DNA of 64,000 nt. Source: Cryobacterium sp. SO1. GTDB taxonomy: Bacteria; Actinomycetota; Actinomycetes; Actinomycetales; Microbacteriaceae. Positions 1 through 8,325 of the stretch are shown here, piece by piece (position 1 is the first letter of the stretch; the number at the start of each line of letters is the position of its first letter). The stretch spans positions 1,860,001 through 1,924,000 of the forward strand of contig NZ_CP067394.1 in NCBI RefSeq assembly GCF_004210215.2. The letters run 5' to 3'. A program made the position numbers and the translations under genes. Under the pieces are notes generated by a model, which worked only from the letters and a program-made list of their open reading frames with translations, ran no database searches and was not told where the DNA came from.

Positions 1-770
1 CCAACCGGCCGGTGTCCGAGGTGCTCATCACCTACGGCGCCGCGACCGCCGAACTGGCCTTCTACTCCCTGCTGGTGGCGTTCATCGTCGGGATCCCGCT
101 GGGCATGGTCGCCGCCTACTGGCGGGACAAGTCGCCGGACGCATCGCTGCGCATCTTCGCCATCCTCTGCTACGCCACCCCGGTGTTCTTCTCCGGCCTG
201 CTGTTCAAGCTCATCTTCGCCGTCTGGCTGAAGGTCCTGCCGGTCGCCGGCCGGGCCTCAACGAGCTCGGAGCTGCAGATGCAACTCCTGCCGGGCAAGA
301 CCGGTTTTTACACGATCGACGCCATCCAGACCGGCAATCCGGCTGTCCTGGCCGACGTGCTCACCCACGCCGTGCTGCCCGCCGTGGCCCTGGGACTGCT
401 GACCGCCGGCGTCTTCCTGCGCCTGGTGCGCACCAACGTGATCGGCACCCTGGGAACCGATTACGTCGACGCGGCCAGGTCCCGTGGCGTCAGCGAGTTC
501 CGGCTCGTACGGAAACACGCCTACCGGCCGGCGCTGATCCCGATCATCACGGTGATCGGTCTGCAGATCGCCCTGCTCCTGGGCGGCGCGGTCCTGACCG
601 AGACCACCTTCGAGTGGAAGGGATTGGGCTTCATGCTCTCCCAATTCCTGCAGGCCCGTGACTTCGCGGCCGTGCAGGGCATCGTCGCCCTGCTGGCGGT
701 CATCGTCGCCGTGTCCAACTTCATCGTGGATATCATCGCCGCGCTGATCGACCCGAGAGTGCGGTACTGA
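1..770 (+). CDS. Peptide/nickel ABC transporter permease, DppB type (5' end cut off)
   Basis: Inner-membrane permease of a peptide/nickel-type (DppB/OppB) ABC importer. The frame is open to the left edge: codons from base 3 read N-R-P-V-S-E-V-L-I, the conserved RPV segment that lies inside DppB proteins, so the N-terminal part is outside the window and the GTG at 12 is not the true start. Several hydrophobic segments are visible. The EAA-type cytoplasmic loop is at DYVDAARSRGVSE followed by FRLVRKHAYRPALIP. The partner permease starts one base after the stop. The substrate cannot be read from sequence, and the binding protein gene presumably lies upstream. Confidence 0.9.
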   Translation, partial: NRPVSEVLITYGAATAELAFYSLLVAFIVGIPLGMVAAYWRDKSPDASLRIFAILCYATPVFFSGLLFKLIFAVWLKVLPVAGRASTSSELQMQLLPGKTGFYTIDAIQTGNPAVLADVLTHAVLPAVALGLLTAGVFLRLVRTNVIGTLGTDYVDAARSRGVSEFRLVRKHAYRPALIPIITVIGLQIALLLGGAVLTETTFEWKGLGFMLSQFLQARDFAAVQGIVALLAVIVAVSNFIVDIIAALIDPRVRY

Positions 771-771
771 C

Positions 772-1833
772 ATGTCCCGGATCGATTCCCGCGGGCCCAG
801 CCGCCTCGCCCGCCTGCCCATCGTCCACCAGCTGCACCAGAGCGTCGGCCTGCAACGCGTCATGCTCGTGGCTGGCCTGGTCATCACCACCCTGTTTGTG
901 CTCACCGCCGTCCTGGCGCCCCTGGTCGCTCCGTACGGCTACAGCCAGCTGCGCGGCACCGACGGGGTCTTCGGCGCCCAGCAGCCGCCAAGCGGCACGC
1001 ACCTGTTCGGTACCACTGTGGGCGGCTACGACGTGCTCTCCCGCGTGCTCTGGGGCGCCCAGACGGCGCTGTTCGTGATCGTGGTCGCCGTGCTGCTGTC
1101 GATCTTCGCCGGTGTGTTCCTCGGCCTGGTGTCCGGATACTTCGGCGGCTGGCTCGACAGGGTCCTGGTGGTTGTCTGCGACGCGGTGTACGCGTTCCCG
1201 TCGCTGCTGCTGGCCATCGTGATGTCCATCGTGATCTCCGGCGGCAAGTCCGACCTTGTCGGCGGCGTTATGGCGGCGGCCATCTCCATCACCGTGGTGT
1301 TCATCCCGCAGTACTTCCGGGTCATCCGTGCCGAGACTGTGCGGATCAAGTCCGAGGCCTTCGTCGAATCCGCGCGGGTGCTCGGTGCCGGCAACATCCG
1401 GATCATGCTCAGGCACGTTCTGCGCAACGCCACCCGCACGCTGCCGCTGATCTTCACCCTCAACGCCTCGGAGGCCATCCTCACCCTGGCCGGCCTCGGC
1501 TTCCTCGGATTCGGCATCGAACCGACCGCCGCTTCCGAGTGGGGCTTCGACCTCAACAAGGCCATCTCCGATGTGTCCAGCGGAATCTGGTGGACCTCGC
1601 TGTACCCCGGCCTGGCGATCGTGCTGGTCGTGATGGGCATCACCCTGGTCGGGGAGAGCCTGAACGACCTCGCCGACCCCCGTTTGCGCGGCCGCCGCGC
1701 GGTCGGCGCCTCCGCCGGCCTGGTCGCCGAGACCTCCGTGGTGCCCGGCGGCACCCTGACCGCCGGCCCCGGCGGTCTGGACGGGCTCGAGAGTGCCCCC
1801 ATCAACCCGAACGACGGCGAGGCCACCTCATGA
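772..1833 (+). CDS. Peptide/nickel ABC transporter permease, DppC type
   Basis: Second permease of the same importer (353 aa, DppC/OppC family). It has an N-terminal cytoplasmic stretch, a first membrane helix near residues 32-55 (LVAGLVITTLFVLTAVLAPL), a periplasmic region with the GTTVGGYDVLSRVLWG motif typical of DppC, then about five more helices. The EAA loop is at SEAFVESARVLGAGN and RIMLRHVLRNATRTLP. The C-terminal 45 residues are Gly/Pro-rich and look disordered. The ATG is one base after the upstream stop, and its stop overlaps the start of the ATPase gene, so the genes are translationally coupled. Confidence 0.9.
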   Translation: MSRIDSRGPSRLARLPIVHQLHQSVGLQRVMLVAGLVITTLFVLTAVLAPLVAPYGYSQLRGTDGVFGAQQPPSGTHLFGTTVGGYDVLSRVLWGAQTALFVIVVAVLLSIFAGVFLGLVSGYFGGWLDRVLVVVCDAVYAFPSLLLAIVMSIVISGGKSDLVGGVMAAAISITVVFIPQYFRVIRAETVRIKSEAFVESARVLGAGNIRIMLRHVLRNATRTLPLIFTLNASEAILTLAGLGFLGFGIEPTAASEWGFDLNKAISDVSSGIWWTSLYPGLAIVLVVMGITLVGESLNDLADPRLRGRRAVGASAGLVAETSVVPGGTLTAGPGGLDGLESAPINPNDGEATS

Positions 1834-3545
1834 GCGATTCCCGCACCGCACGCTCGGAGCAGACCGTGCTCCGGATCAACGACCTCGGCGTGTCATTCTC
1901 GACCGACGACGGCGCTGTGCGTGCCGTCGATGGGGTGAGCCTCAGTGTACGCCGCGGCGAGGTGCTCGCCATCGTCGGCGAGAGCGGAAGCGGCAAGACC
2001 GTCACCGCCAAGACCATCCTCGGCCTGCTGCCCGAGACGGCGATGTCCGAGGGGGCGGTGATCCTGACCAGCCGGGACGGGGCCGGCGAGAACAACGTCA
2101 TAGCGCTCAGCCGCCAGCGCCTGCGCCAGGTGCGCGGCACCGACGTGTCGATGGTGTTCCAGGAGCCGTCCACGGCGCTGAACCCTGTCTACACCGTGGG
2201 CTGGCAGATCATGGAGGGCATCAGGGCGCACGGCGCCGTGAGCCGGGCCGACGCCAAGAAGATGGCCATCGAGGTGCTCGGCCGGGTCGGCATTCCCGAC
2301 CCGGAGGTCCGGGTGAACTACTATCCGCACCAGTTCTCCGGCGGCCAGAAGCAGCGGGTCGTGATCGCGATGGCCCTGGTTCTCGAACCCGGTCTCATCG
2401 TCGCTGACGAGCCCACCACGGCTCTCGACGTCACGGTGCAGGCGGAGATCCTCGACCTGCTCCGCCGCTGCCGGGACGAGTTCGGCACCGCGATCGTCCT
2501 GATCACCCACAACATGGGTGTCGTGGCCGACCTCGCCGACAGGGTCGCGGTGATGTACCAGGGCAAGGTCGTCGAGGAAGCCGACGCGCAGACCCTGTTC
2601 ACCTCGCCCCAGGATCCCTACACCCAGAGGTTGCTCGCCGCGGTGCCGTACGTCGGCCAGGGCGTCATCCGCGCCGCCGAGCGCGCGGAGGCCCGCGCCC
2701 CCGAGTGGGCCGCGCAGACCCCCGTTGTCGTCGCGGACAACCTGCGCATCCAGTACCCCGGCCGGCTCGGCCGGCCGGGCTTCGTGGCCGTGGACGGTGT
2801 GAGCTTCTCGATCCGCCCCGGCGAGGTGCTCGGGCTGGTGGGAGAGAGCGGCTCGGGCAAGACCACCATCGGCCGGGCCATCGCCGGTCTCACCCGGGTC
2901 ACCGACGGCTCGCTGAGCGTGCTGGGCCACGAGATGAACGGGTTCAAGGAACGCCGGTTCAAGCACCTGCGCAGCGACATCGGCTTCGTCTTCCAAGATC
3001 CGGCCTCCAGCTTCAACCCGCTGCTCACCATCGCTGACTGTGTGGCGGAACCCCTCGTGGTGCACGGGCGCGCCTCCAGCCCCAGGGCCGCGCGGGCGCG
3101 GGTCGACGAGCTGCTCGAGGCCGTTCAACTGCCGCGGGCCTTCGGCGACAGATTCCCGCACGAGCTCAGCGGTGGCCAACGGCAGCGAGCCAGCCTGGCC
3201 AGGGCCCTTGCTCTTGAGCCGGCGCTGCTGATCGCTGACGAACCCACCTCAGCCCTTGACGTGTCTGTGCAGGCCAGGGTGCTGGAACTCTTCGCCGAAC
3301 TGCAATCCGAATTCGGCTTCGCCGCCCTGTTCATCAGCCACGACCTCGCCGTCGTCGACATCCTCGCCGACCGGATCGCCGTGCTCTACCACGGCCACCT
3401 GGTGGAGGAGGGAACCGGCGCCGAAGTGCTCGGCGCCCCGCGCGATCCGTATACCCAACGCCTCCTCGCGTCCCTGCCTGTGCCCGATCCGGCCGCTCAG
3501 GCCAAGCGCAGGGAGGAACTCCGGCGGTTGCGTGCGGCGGATTGA
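1830..3545 (+). CDS. Fused double ATP-binding protein of peptide ABC transporter (DppD-DppF fusion)
   Basis: Energises the permeases encoded upstream. It is 571 aa with two complete nucleotide-binding domains in one chain. NBD1 has Walker A GESGSGKT (residues 50-57), signature FSGGQ, Walker B LIVADEP and H-loop ITHN. NBD2 has Walker A GESGSGKT (near 338), signature LSGGQ, Walker B LLIADEP and H-loop ISHD. The linker after each NBD holds the DPYTQRLLA segment of the oligopeptide-transporter C-terminal region. The start is the ATG overlapping the permease stop as ATGA; a longer upstream open frame is ignored because it overlaps the permease gene. Confidence 0.92.
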   Translation: MSDSRTARSEQTVLRINDLGVSFSTDDGAVRAVDGVSLSVRRGEVLAIVGESGSGKTVTAKTILGLLPETAMSEGAVILTSRDGAGENNVIALSRQRLRQVRGTDVSMVFQEPSTALNPVYTVGWQIMEGIRAHGAVSRADAKKMAIEVLGRVGIPDPEVRVNYYPHQFSGGQKQRVVIAMALVLEPGLIVADEPTTALDVTVQAEILDLLRRCRDEFGTAIVLITHNMGVVADLADRVAVMYQGKVVEEADAQTLFTSPQDPYTQRLLAAVPYVGQGVIRAAERAEARAPEWAAQTPVVVADNLRIQYPGRLGRPGFVAVDGVSFSIRPGEVLGLVGESGSGKTTIGRAIAGLTRVTDGSLSVLGHEMNGFKERRFKHLRSDIGFVFQDPASSFNPLLTIADCVAEPLVVHGRASSPRAARARVDELLEAVQLPRAFGDRFPHELSGGQRQRASLARALALEPALLIADEPTSALDVSVQARVLELFAELQSEFGFAALFISHDLAVVDILADRIAVLYHGHLVEEGTGAEVLGAPRDPYTQRLLASLPVPDPAAQAKRREELRRLRAAD

Positions 3546-3587
3546 CCGAAGAGGACTCTGAGGGCTGCGTGCGGCAGTATTGAGAGC

Positions 3588-4499
3588 ATGAGACGCGTCG
3601 AAGCAGATCCGTATCCGATCGTTGCCAGCGACCTGACCGTCGAATACGCGGCCCACGGCGCCAGTTCCGCCTTCGTGGCGCTGCGCGGATTGACGCTGAC
3701 CCTGCGCAGGGGAGAGGTTCTCGGGCTGTTGGGCGAGAGCGGGTCGGGAAAGAGCACGATCGCCCGGGTGCTGTCCGGTGCAGACTCCGGACCCGGCCGC
3801 GGCGAGGTGCACGCGCAGATCACGGGTGGCGAGGCAACCGTGCTGGGCTACCGGCTGCGGCGCATCGGTCGCCGCAAGCTGGCCAGGCTCACGTTCGGGG
3901 TCGGGATGCTCGCCCAGGATGCCGCCAGCACGCTCCCCGCCAGCCTGACCGTGGCCGACATCGTTGCCGAACCCGTTCTCGAACGCGACCGGTACTATGA
4001 CACGGCCGAACTCGAGACCCTCGTCGCGACCATGATCGACGCCGTCCGCCTACCGCTCTCGGTGCTCGGCTCGTATCCGTACGAACTCAGCAGCGGACAA
4101 CGCCAGCGGGTTGCGCTGGCCAAGGCGCTGGTCTTCGGGCCGTCGCTGCTCATCGCCGACGAACCCACCGCGGGCGTGGATGCCCTGGTGCGCGACGACG
4201 TCATCGACCTGATCGGCGCACTCCAACGTGAACGCGCATTCTCTGCGCTGCTGATCAGCAACGATCTCAGCGTGCTCCGGCGGGTCGCCGACCGCATCGG
4301 GGTCATGCATCAGGGTGTCCTGGTCGGCTTGGGCACGATCGACGAGGTATTCGACAACCCGTGGCACCCGTATGTCGTCGAACTCGCCTCCGCGCTCACC
4401 TTCGGCACTCAGACGACGGATGCCCCGGCCGGCATCACCCTTCCGGAGCCATCCGGCCCGCAGACGAGCCAGGGCGACGACCGGAGTGCACAGGCATGA
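3588..4499 (+). CDS. Additional ABC transporter ATP-binding protein with altered signature and H-loop
   Basis: Single-NBD ATPase (303 aa) of the DppD/DppF type, 42 bases after the fused ATPase. Walker A is GESGSGKST (residues 49-57), the Q-loop is near Gln110, the signature is LSSGQ (167-171) instead of LSGGQ, Walker B is LLIADEP with catalytic Glu192, and the H-loop position is Asn225 (LLISND) instead of His. The operon therefore encodes three NBDs for two permeases. It may serve another permease pair or pair asymmetrically with the fused ATPase; this is inference. A GAGAG stretch precedes the ATG. The stop overlaps the next start (ATGA). Confidence 0.85.
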   Translation: MRRVEADPYPIVASDLTVEYAAHGASSAFVALRGLTLTLRRGEVLGLLGESGSGKSTIARVLSGADSGPGRGEVHAQITGGEATVLGYRLRRIGRRKLARLTFGVGMLAQDAASTLPASLTVADIVAEPVLERDRYYDTAELETLVATMIDAVRLPLSVLGSYPYELSSGQRQRVALAKALVFGPSLLIADEPTAGVDALVRDDVIDLIGALQRERAFSALLISNDLSVLRRVADRIGVMHQGVLVGLGTIDEVFDNPWHPYVVELASALTFGTQTTDAPAGITLPEPSGPQTSQGDDRSAQA

Positions 4500-5485
4500 C
4501 CGGCCAGCACCGCGCTGTGGTCCAGGACGAACCGGTGCGAACCGGCGCCTGGCGACCGGAGCCAGGCGCCGTAGCCATCCTGCCCACCGAGAACGCCCTC
4601 TTTGCCGAGGCCGTCGGAGCCGGCGGGGGAGTCGTCGCACCGCTGTCAGCGCAGACCAAGGGGCTGATCTGGCTCTCCTATGCCCGGGCGGCCGAACTTG
4701 AGAACATCCTGGCGGAGAACCCCCAACTCGGTTGGGTGCAGTTGCCCTGGGCCGGCGTGGATGCTTTCGCGTCGATTCTGGCGCGGCATCGGCGGGACGA
4801 CCTGCTTGTGACCAGCGCCAAAGGGGCCTACGCCCAGCCGGTGGCCGAACACGCGCTGGCTTTGATCCTCGCGTCGCTGCGGGTGCTGCCGCAGCGGGCC
4901 AGGGCGCGGTCCTGGAATGCGGAGCCGGCCGGTGTGTCCCTCTACGGCCGCACGGTGCTGGTGATCGGGGCCGGCGGCATTGCCCGCGAGCTGATCCGGC
5001 TGCTCGAGCCGTTCGGCACCGACATCGTGGTGGTGCGTCGCAGCTCCGAGCCGGTGCCGGGCGCCGCCCGGACGGTGCCGGTGGCGCAGTTGGACGCCGA
5101 ACTGGGGAAGGCCGACGTGGTGGTGGTCGCCGCCGCCCTGACCGGGGAGACCCGGCACCTGATCGGTGCCGCCCAGATCGCCTTGATGGCTCCGACGGCC
5201 CACCTGGTCAACATCGCCAGGGGCCCGCTGATCGACACTGACGCGCTCGTGAACGCCCTGGCCGCCGGAAGGATCGCGGGAGCGGCGATCGACGTCACCG
5301 ACCCTGAGCCGTTGCCGGACGGCCATGCCCTGTGGAGCGAGCCTCGGTGCCTGATCACCCCGCATATGGCCGACACGCCCGAGATGACCGCGCCGCTACT
5401 GGCCGAGCGAATTCGGCTCAATGTGGCGGCTTTACTGGGCAGCAGGCCCTTCGTCGGGGTGGTCGACCCCGTTGCGGGGTACTGA
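4496..5485 (+). CDS. D-isomer-specific 2-hydroxyacid dehydrogenase family protein
   Basis: NAD(P)-dependent oxidoreductase of the D-2-hydroxyacid dehydrogenase family, cytoplasmic, 329 aa. The Rossmann motif is VLVIGAGGIARELIRLLEPF. The catalytic triad positions are recognisable: Arg in NIARGPLID, Glu in DVTDPEPLP and His in LITPHMAD. The start is the ATG overlapping the ATPase stop; this makes it the last gene of the transporter operon, so it may act on an imported compound. The specific substrate is not identifiable. The last 20 codons run close to the tRNA-Asn promoter. Confidence 0.85.
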   Translation: MTGQHRAVVQDEPVRTGAWRPEPGAVAILPTENALFAEAVGAGGGVVAPLSAQTKGLIWLSYARAAELENILAENPQLGWVQLPWAGVDAFASILARHRRDDLLVTSAKGAYAQPVAEHALALILASLRVLPQRARARSWNAEPAGVSLYGRTVLVIGAGGIARELIRLLEPFGTDIVVVRRSSEPVPGAARTVPVAQLDAELGKADVVVVAAALTGETRHLIGAAQIALMAPTAHLVNIARGPLIDTDALVNALAAGRIAGAAIDVTDPEPLPDGHALWSEPRCLITPHMADTPEMTAPLLAERIRLNVAALLGSRPFVGVVDPVAGY

Positions 5486-5498
5486 GGCTGCCCCCGGA

Positions 5499-5527
5499 TT
5501 TGGTGCACGGCGAACTTTTGGTAAAGT
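5499..5527 (+). promoter_or_regulatory. Probable tRNA-Asn promoter
   Basis: TTTGGT (5499-5504) and TAAAGT (5522-5527) are separated by 17 bases, about 43 bases before the tRNA. The match to the vegetative consensus is moderate. Confidence 0.35.
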
Positions 5528-5570
5528 GGCTACGCTGTTCAAGCGAAAGAAACTCTCGCTGAGCACGCTT

Positions 5571-5643
5571 TCCTCGATAGCTCAATTGGCAGAGCAGCGC
5601 ACTGTTAATGCGCAGGTTCTTGGTTCGAGTCCAAGTCGGGGAG
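5571..5643 (+). tRNA. tRNA-Asn (anticodon GTT)
   Basis: A 73-base cloverleaf. The acceptor TCCTCGA pairs with TCGGGGA (one G-U). The D-arm is GCTC/GAGC, the anticodon loop CTGTTAA carries GTT, and the T-arm is CTTGG-TTCGAGT-CCAAG. The discriminator is G. CCA is not encoded. It is followed by a strong terminator. Confidence 0.95.
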
Positions 5644-5645
5644 CG

Positions 5646-5684
5646 AAAAGGTCACTAGGGGCTCCACCCCCGGTGGCCTTTTTT
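5646..5684 (+). terminator. Intrinsic terminator after tRNA-Asn
   Basis: AAAAGGTCAC pairs with GTGGCCTTTT (one G-U), with an inner GGGG/CCCC stem, and the right arm merges into a T6 run. It begins directly after the tRNA 3' end. Confidence 0.85.
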
Positions 5685-5742
5685 GTGCCCGGGACCGGTG
5701 GACCGCTCTGGCCGCCGGGTCGGGCCGCTAGTCTGATCCCGA

Positions 5743-6639
5743 ATGATGCGAAAGGTGGCGGTTGTGGTTCCCTGGCAGGTTCTCAGCGTCGTACTGGCCG
5801 TGCTGTCCGCGGCACTGCTCCTCCTCTGGTTGCTGGCCGCCCTGCGGCAGCGTCGACACCGCTTCGACAGGTCTGCCGCCGAACGCGTGCGCATCGACCT
5901 CGAACTCTCCCTCGCCGAGCAGCACGGCCGCCTCGCGATCATCCGCGAGCTGCAGGACATTGCCGTGTTGTCGCTGGCCCGCCTGATCACCAGGGCGGAG
6001 GGGGCTCGGTACACGGCCCAGAGCGACCCGTCCACAGCCGTCCGAGCGGCGACGGCACTGGTCGAGGACGGCCGGGTCACGCTGGCCGACCTGCGCCGGG
6101 TGTTGACCATCGCCAGGGAGGGCGAGTCGATCGCCACCGTGGCGCCGGGCCTGCAGTCGGCCCGCAATCTTTTCGGTGTGATGCGCGATGCCGGCCTGGC
6201 CGTCGGTTTCACCGAATCCGGCGACCGCTTCCCGCTCAAGCCCGGGGCCGAACTGGCCATCTATCGCATTCTGCAGAGCGCGCTCGCGAATGCGCTCAAG
6301 CACGGCGGCGCCGGCACCGAGGCGCGGGTGTCGTTCACCTGGACCCAGGACGGCCTGCAGCTGCTGATCGACGACGACGGCATCAGAGCCGCGGCCCAGA
6401 GGGAGAGCGCCTCGGCCACGGATTTCGCCGCCAAGACCGCTTACACGATCGACGATGACCTCCGGGCGCTGAGCGAGAGCATCTCCGGCGCCGGGATCAC
6501 TCAGATGCGCGAACGTGCCCAGCTCTTCGGCGGCATCTTCAACGCGGGAACGGTGCCGGGGGTCGGGTTCTCGGTCTCGGCCGTGTTCCCGTCCCTGCGC
6601 TTCCATAACGGGGTGCACGGCGTCGATCTGTCCCGCTGA
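5743..6639 (+). CDS. Histidine-kinase-like protein lacking the phosphoacceptor histidine
   Basis: 298 aa. One N-terminal membrane helix (about residues 10-33) is followed by a DHp-like helix in which the usual ELHD motif reads ELQD (Gln71), then a HATPase-type domain with N-box LANALKHGG, DDDGI and a C-terminal AGITQMRERAQLFGG segment typical of DesK/NarX-type kinases. The ATP-binding fold seems kept, but autophosphorylation on His is not possible at that site. No response regulator is adjacent. TAGTCT lies 8 bases before the ATG with no Shine-Dalgarno sequence, suggesting leaderless translation. Role unknown; perhaps a pseudokinase partner of another kinase. Confidence 0.75.
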   Translation: MMRKVAVVVPWQVLSVVLAVLSAALLLLWLLAALRQRRHRFDRSAAERVRIDLELSLAEQHGRLAIIRELQDIAVLSLARLITRAEGARYTAQSDPSTAVRAATALVEDGRVTLADLRRVLTIAREGESIATVAPGLQSARNLFGVMRDAGLAVGFTESGDRFPLKPGAELAIYRILQSALANALKHGGAGTEARVSFTWTQDGLQLLIDDDGIRAAAQRESASATDFAAKTAYTIDDDLRALSESISGAGITQMRERAQLFGGIFNAGTVPGVGFSVSAVFPSLRFHNGVHGVDLSR

Positions 6640-6648
6640 ACGCCGGCT

Positions 6649-7215
6649 TCAGCCGTCGAGGTCGTCCACGCCGGGCAGCCAGCTCAGGCCGGGTACGCCC
6701 CAGCCGCGCTTGCGGCTCACCTTGGCGGCGATCTTGGCGTAGAAGTGTTCGAGCCGGTCCACGTACAGGGTGCCGTCCAGGTGGTCGAACTCGTGCTGGA
6801 AGATGCGTGCCAGCCAGCCCTCCGCCGGGATCTCGAAGGGCGTCTGGTCGAGGTCGACGGCGCGCAGCACGGCAGAGCCGGCGCGCAGCAGGGGGAACCG
6901 TTCGCCGGGGAACGACAGGCACCCCTCGACGTCCTCGTCCTCGTCGGCCTCGCCCGCGGGAACCGGCGTGATCCACAGCTCGGGATTGATCGCGACGCCC
7001 CTGGTCTCGATTTCGTCGTCATCGAGGTAACTGAACGTGAAGAGCCGCAGCCCGACACCCACCTGGGGTCCGGCGAGACCCACGCCGGGAGCGGCGTCCA
7101 TGGTCTCGAACATGTCCTGCACCAGTGTGCGCAAATCGTCGTCGAAGTCGACGACGGGAGCTGCGGGGGAGTGCAGGAGGGGATCTCCTGAAATTACAAT
7201 CGGTCGGACGGCCAT
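6649..7215 (-). CDS. def: Peptide deformylase
   Basis: Removes the formyl group from nascent N-terminal Met. It is 188 aa with all three family motifs: GVGLAGPQVG (44-53), EGCLS with metal ligand Cys99, and QHEFDH with His141, Glu142 and His145. An acidic insertion (EADEDEDVEG) precedes motif 2, as is common in actinobacterial enzymes. The ATG is preceded by TATCCT (7222-7227) at 6 bases, with no Shine-Dalgarno sequence, so the mRNA is probably leaderless. It is divergent from the DMT transporter gene, and the two -10 boxes are only 16 bases apart. Confidence 0.97.
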   Translation of the reverse strand: MAVRPIVISGDPLLHSPAAPVVDFDDDLRTLVQDMFETMDAAPGVGLAGPQVGVGLRLFTFSYLDDDEIETRGVAINPELWITPVPAGEADEDEDVEGCLSFPGERFPLLRAGSAVLRAVDLDQTPFEIPAEGWLARIFQHEFDHLDGTLYVDRLEHFYAKIAAKVSRKRGWGVPGLSWLPGVDDLDG

Positions 7216-7221
7216 TCAGCA

Positions 7222-7249
7222 AGGATATCGGCATGGATCTCGATAGTCT
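7222..7249. promoter_or_regulatory. Divergent -10 boxes of def and the DMT transporter
   Basis: On the minus strand TATCCT (7222-7227) sits 6 bases before the def ATG. On the plus strand TAGTCT (7244-7249) sits 6 bases before the GTG at 7256. Both imply transcription starting at or next to the start codon. Confidence 0.6.
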
Positions 7250-7255
7250 CGTTGA

Positions 7256-8170
7256 GTGACTCCCGACCTGACAGACCTGGCTGGCGAGATAACGATCGAT
7301 CCACGTCAGGCAATCGGCATTCCGCTCGCCTTGATCGGCGCGGTGTTCCTCTCGCTGGGCGCCCAGTTCCAGCATCGCGGCGTGACCAAAGTGGAAGCGC
7401 ACACCCGGGAGGTCACCGGCGGGCTGAACACCCGGCAGCTGATGCTGTTGCTCTCCAGGCCGTCGTGGGTCTTCGGCACCCTGATGCTCGGTCTGGCCAT
7501 CGCCTTTCAGCTGACCAGCCTTGCGTTCGCGCCCCTCATCGTCGTGCAGCCGCTGGGCGCCGTGGCACTGGTGATCACGGCGATCCTGAACGCCAGGGTG
7601 AGCCACGTGAGGCTCAACCGGGCCTCGGTCATCGCGATTGCCATGTGCGTCGGCGGCGTGGGACTCTTCGTCACCGTCGCCGCGTTCACGGCCGTCGACA
7701 AGCCGGTGACGGATGCGAACCTCATCAGCATCCTGGTCGTCCTCACGGTGGTCCTGGCCGCATTCGGCGTCGCATTCGCCCTGCTCCGCACCCGGTTCAA
7801 GGCCATTTTCTACATCATCGGCGCCGGGGTTCTGTACGGATTCGTGGCCACGCTCGCCAAGGTGATCATCAACCGAATCCAGAACGGTAATTTTGAGTGG
7901 CTCACCCTCGTCTGCGTGGCCGGCCTGCTGCTGGCCGCCGGCGCTGGAGCCTACTTCGTGCAGAACGCCTACTCGTCCGGGCCGCCGGACCTGGTCATCG
8001 CGGGGTTGACCGTGATCGATCCGATGATCGCGGTGGGCATCGGAGTCATCGTGTTGGGGGAGGCGTCCCAGGCACCGGCCTGGGCCGCCGCGCTTTTTGC
8101 CGTCGCCGGGGCCGTGGCCGTGTGGGGTGTCTTCAGGCTGGCCAAGCACCACCCGCAAACCCAGGCGTGA
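7256..8170 (+). CDS. DMT-family transporter (NIPA/EamA-like membrane protein)
   Basis: 304 aa, almost entirely hydrophobic, with about nine to ten predicted membrane segments (for example IGIPLALIGAVFLSLGAQF, IVVQPLGAVALVITAILNAR, VIAIAMCVGGVGLFVTVAAF). The SFQLTSLAFAPLIVVQPLG-type segment in helix 3 resembles the NIPA-type Mg transporter branch of the drug/metabolite transporter superfamily. Substrate unknown. The GTG start follows TAGTCT by 6 bases (leaderless pattern). A second large frame starting 4 bases earlier is a shadow. Confidence 0.75.
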   Translation: MTPDLTDLAGEITIDPRQAIGIPLALIGAVFLSLGAQFQHRGVTKVEAHTREVTGGLNTRQLMLLLSRPSWVFGTLMLGLAIAFQLTSLAFAPLIVVQPLGAVALVITAILNARVSHVRLNRASVIAIAMCVGGVGLFVTVAAFTAVDKPVTDANLISILVVLTVVLAAFGVAFALLRTRFKAIFYIIGAGVLYGFVATLAKVIINRIQNGNFEWLTLVCVAGLLLAAGAGAYFVQNAYSSGPPDLVIAGLTVIDPMIAVGIGVIVLGEASQAPAWAAALFAVAGAVAVWGVFRLAKHHPQTQA

Positions 8171-8325
8171 CCTGTGGTTCTCGTCAACTCGCCGCGCCTG
8201 GGGGCTGCCAGGGGCCATCCGGTTTAGAATAGGGTCCTATCAGACCTCGACGGCTCAGTTTCGTTGACACCCAGACTTCCCGCCGGACGCTGATCCCCGG
8301 CCCACCTACGTAGGGACTATCCCAC

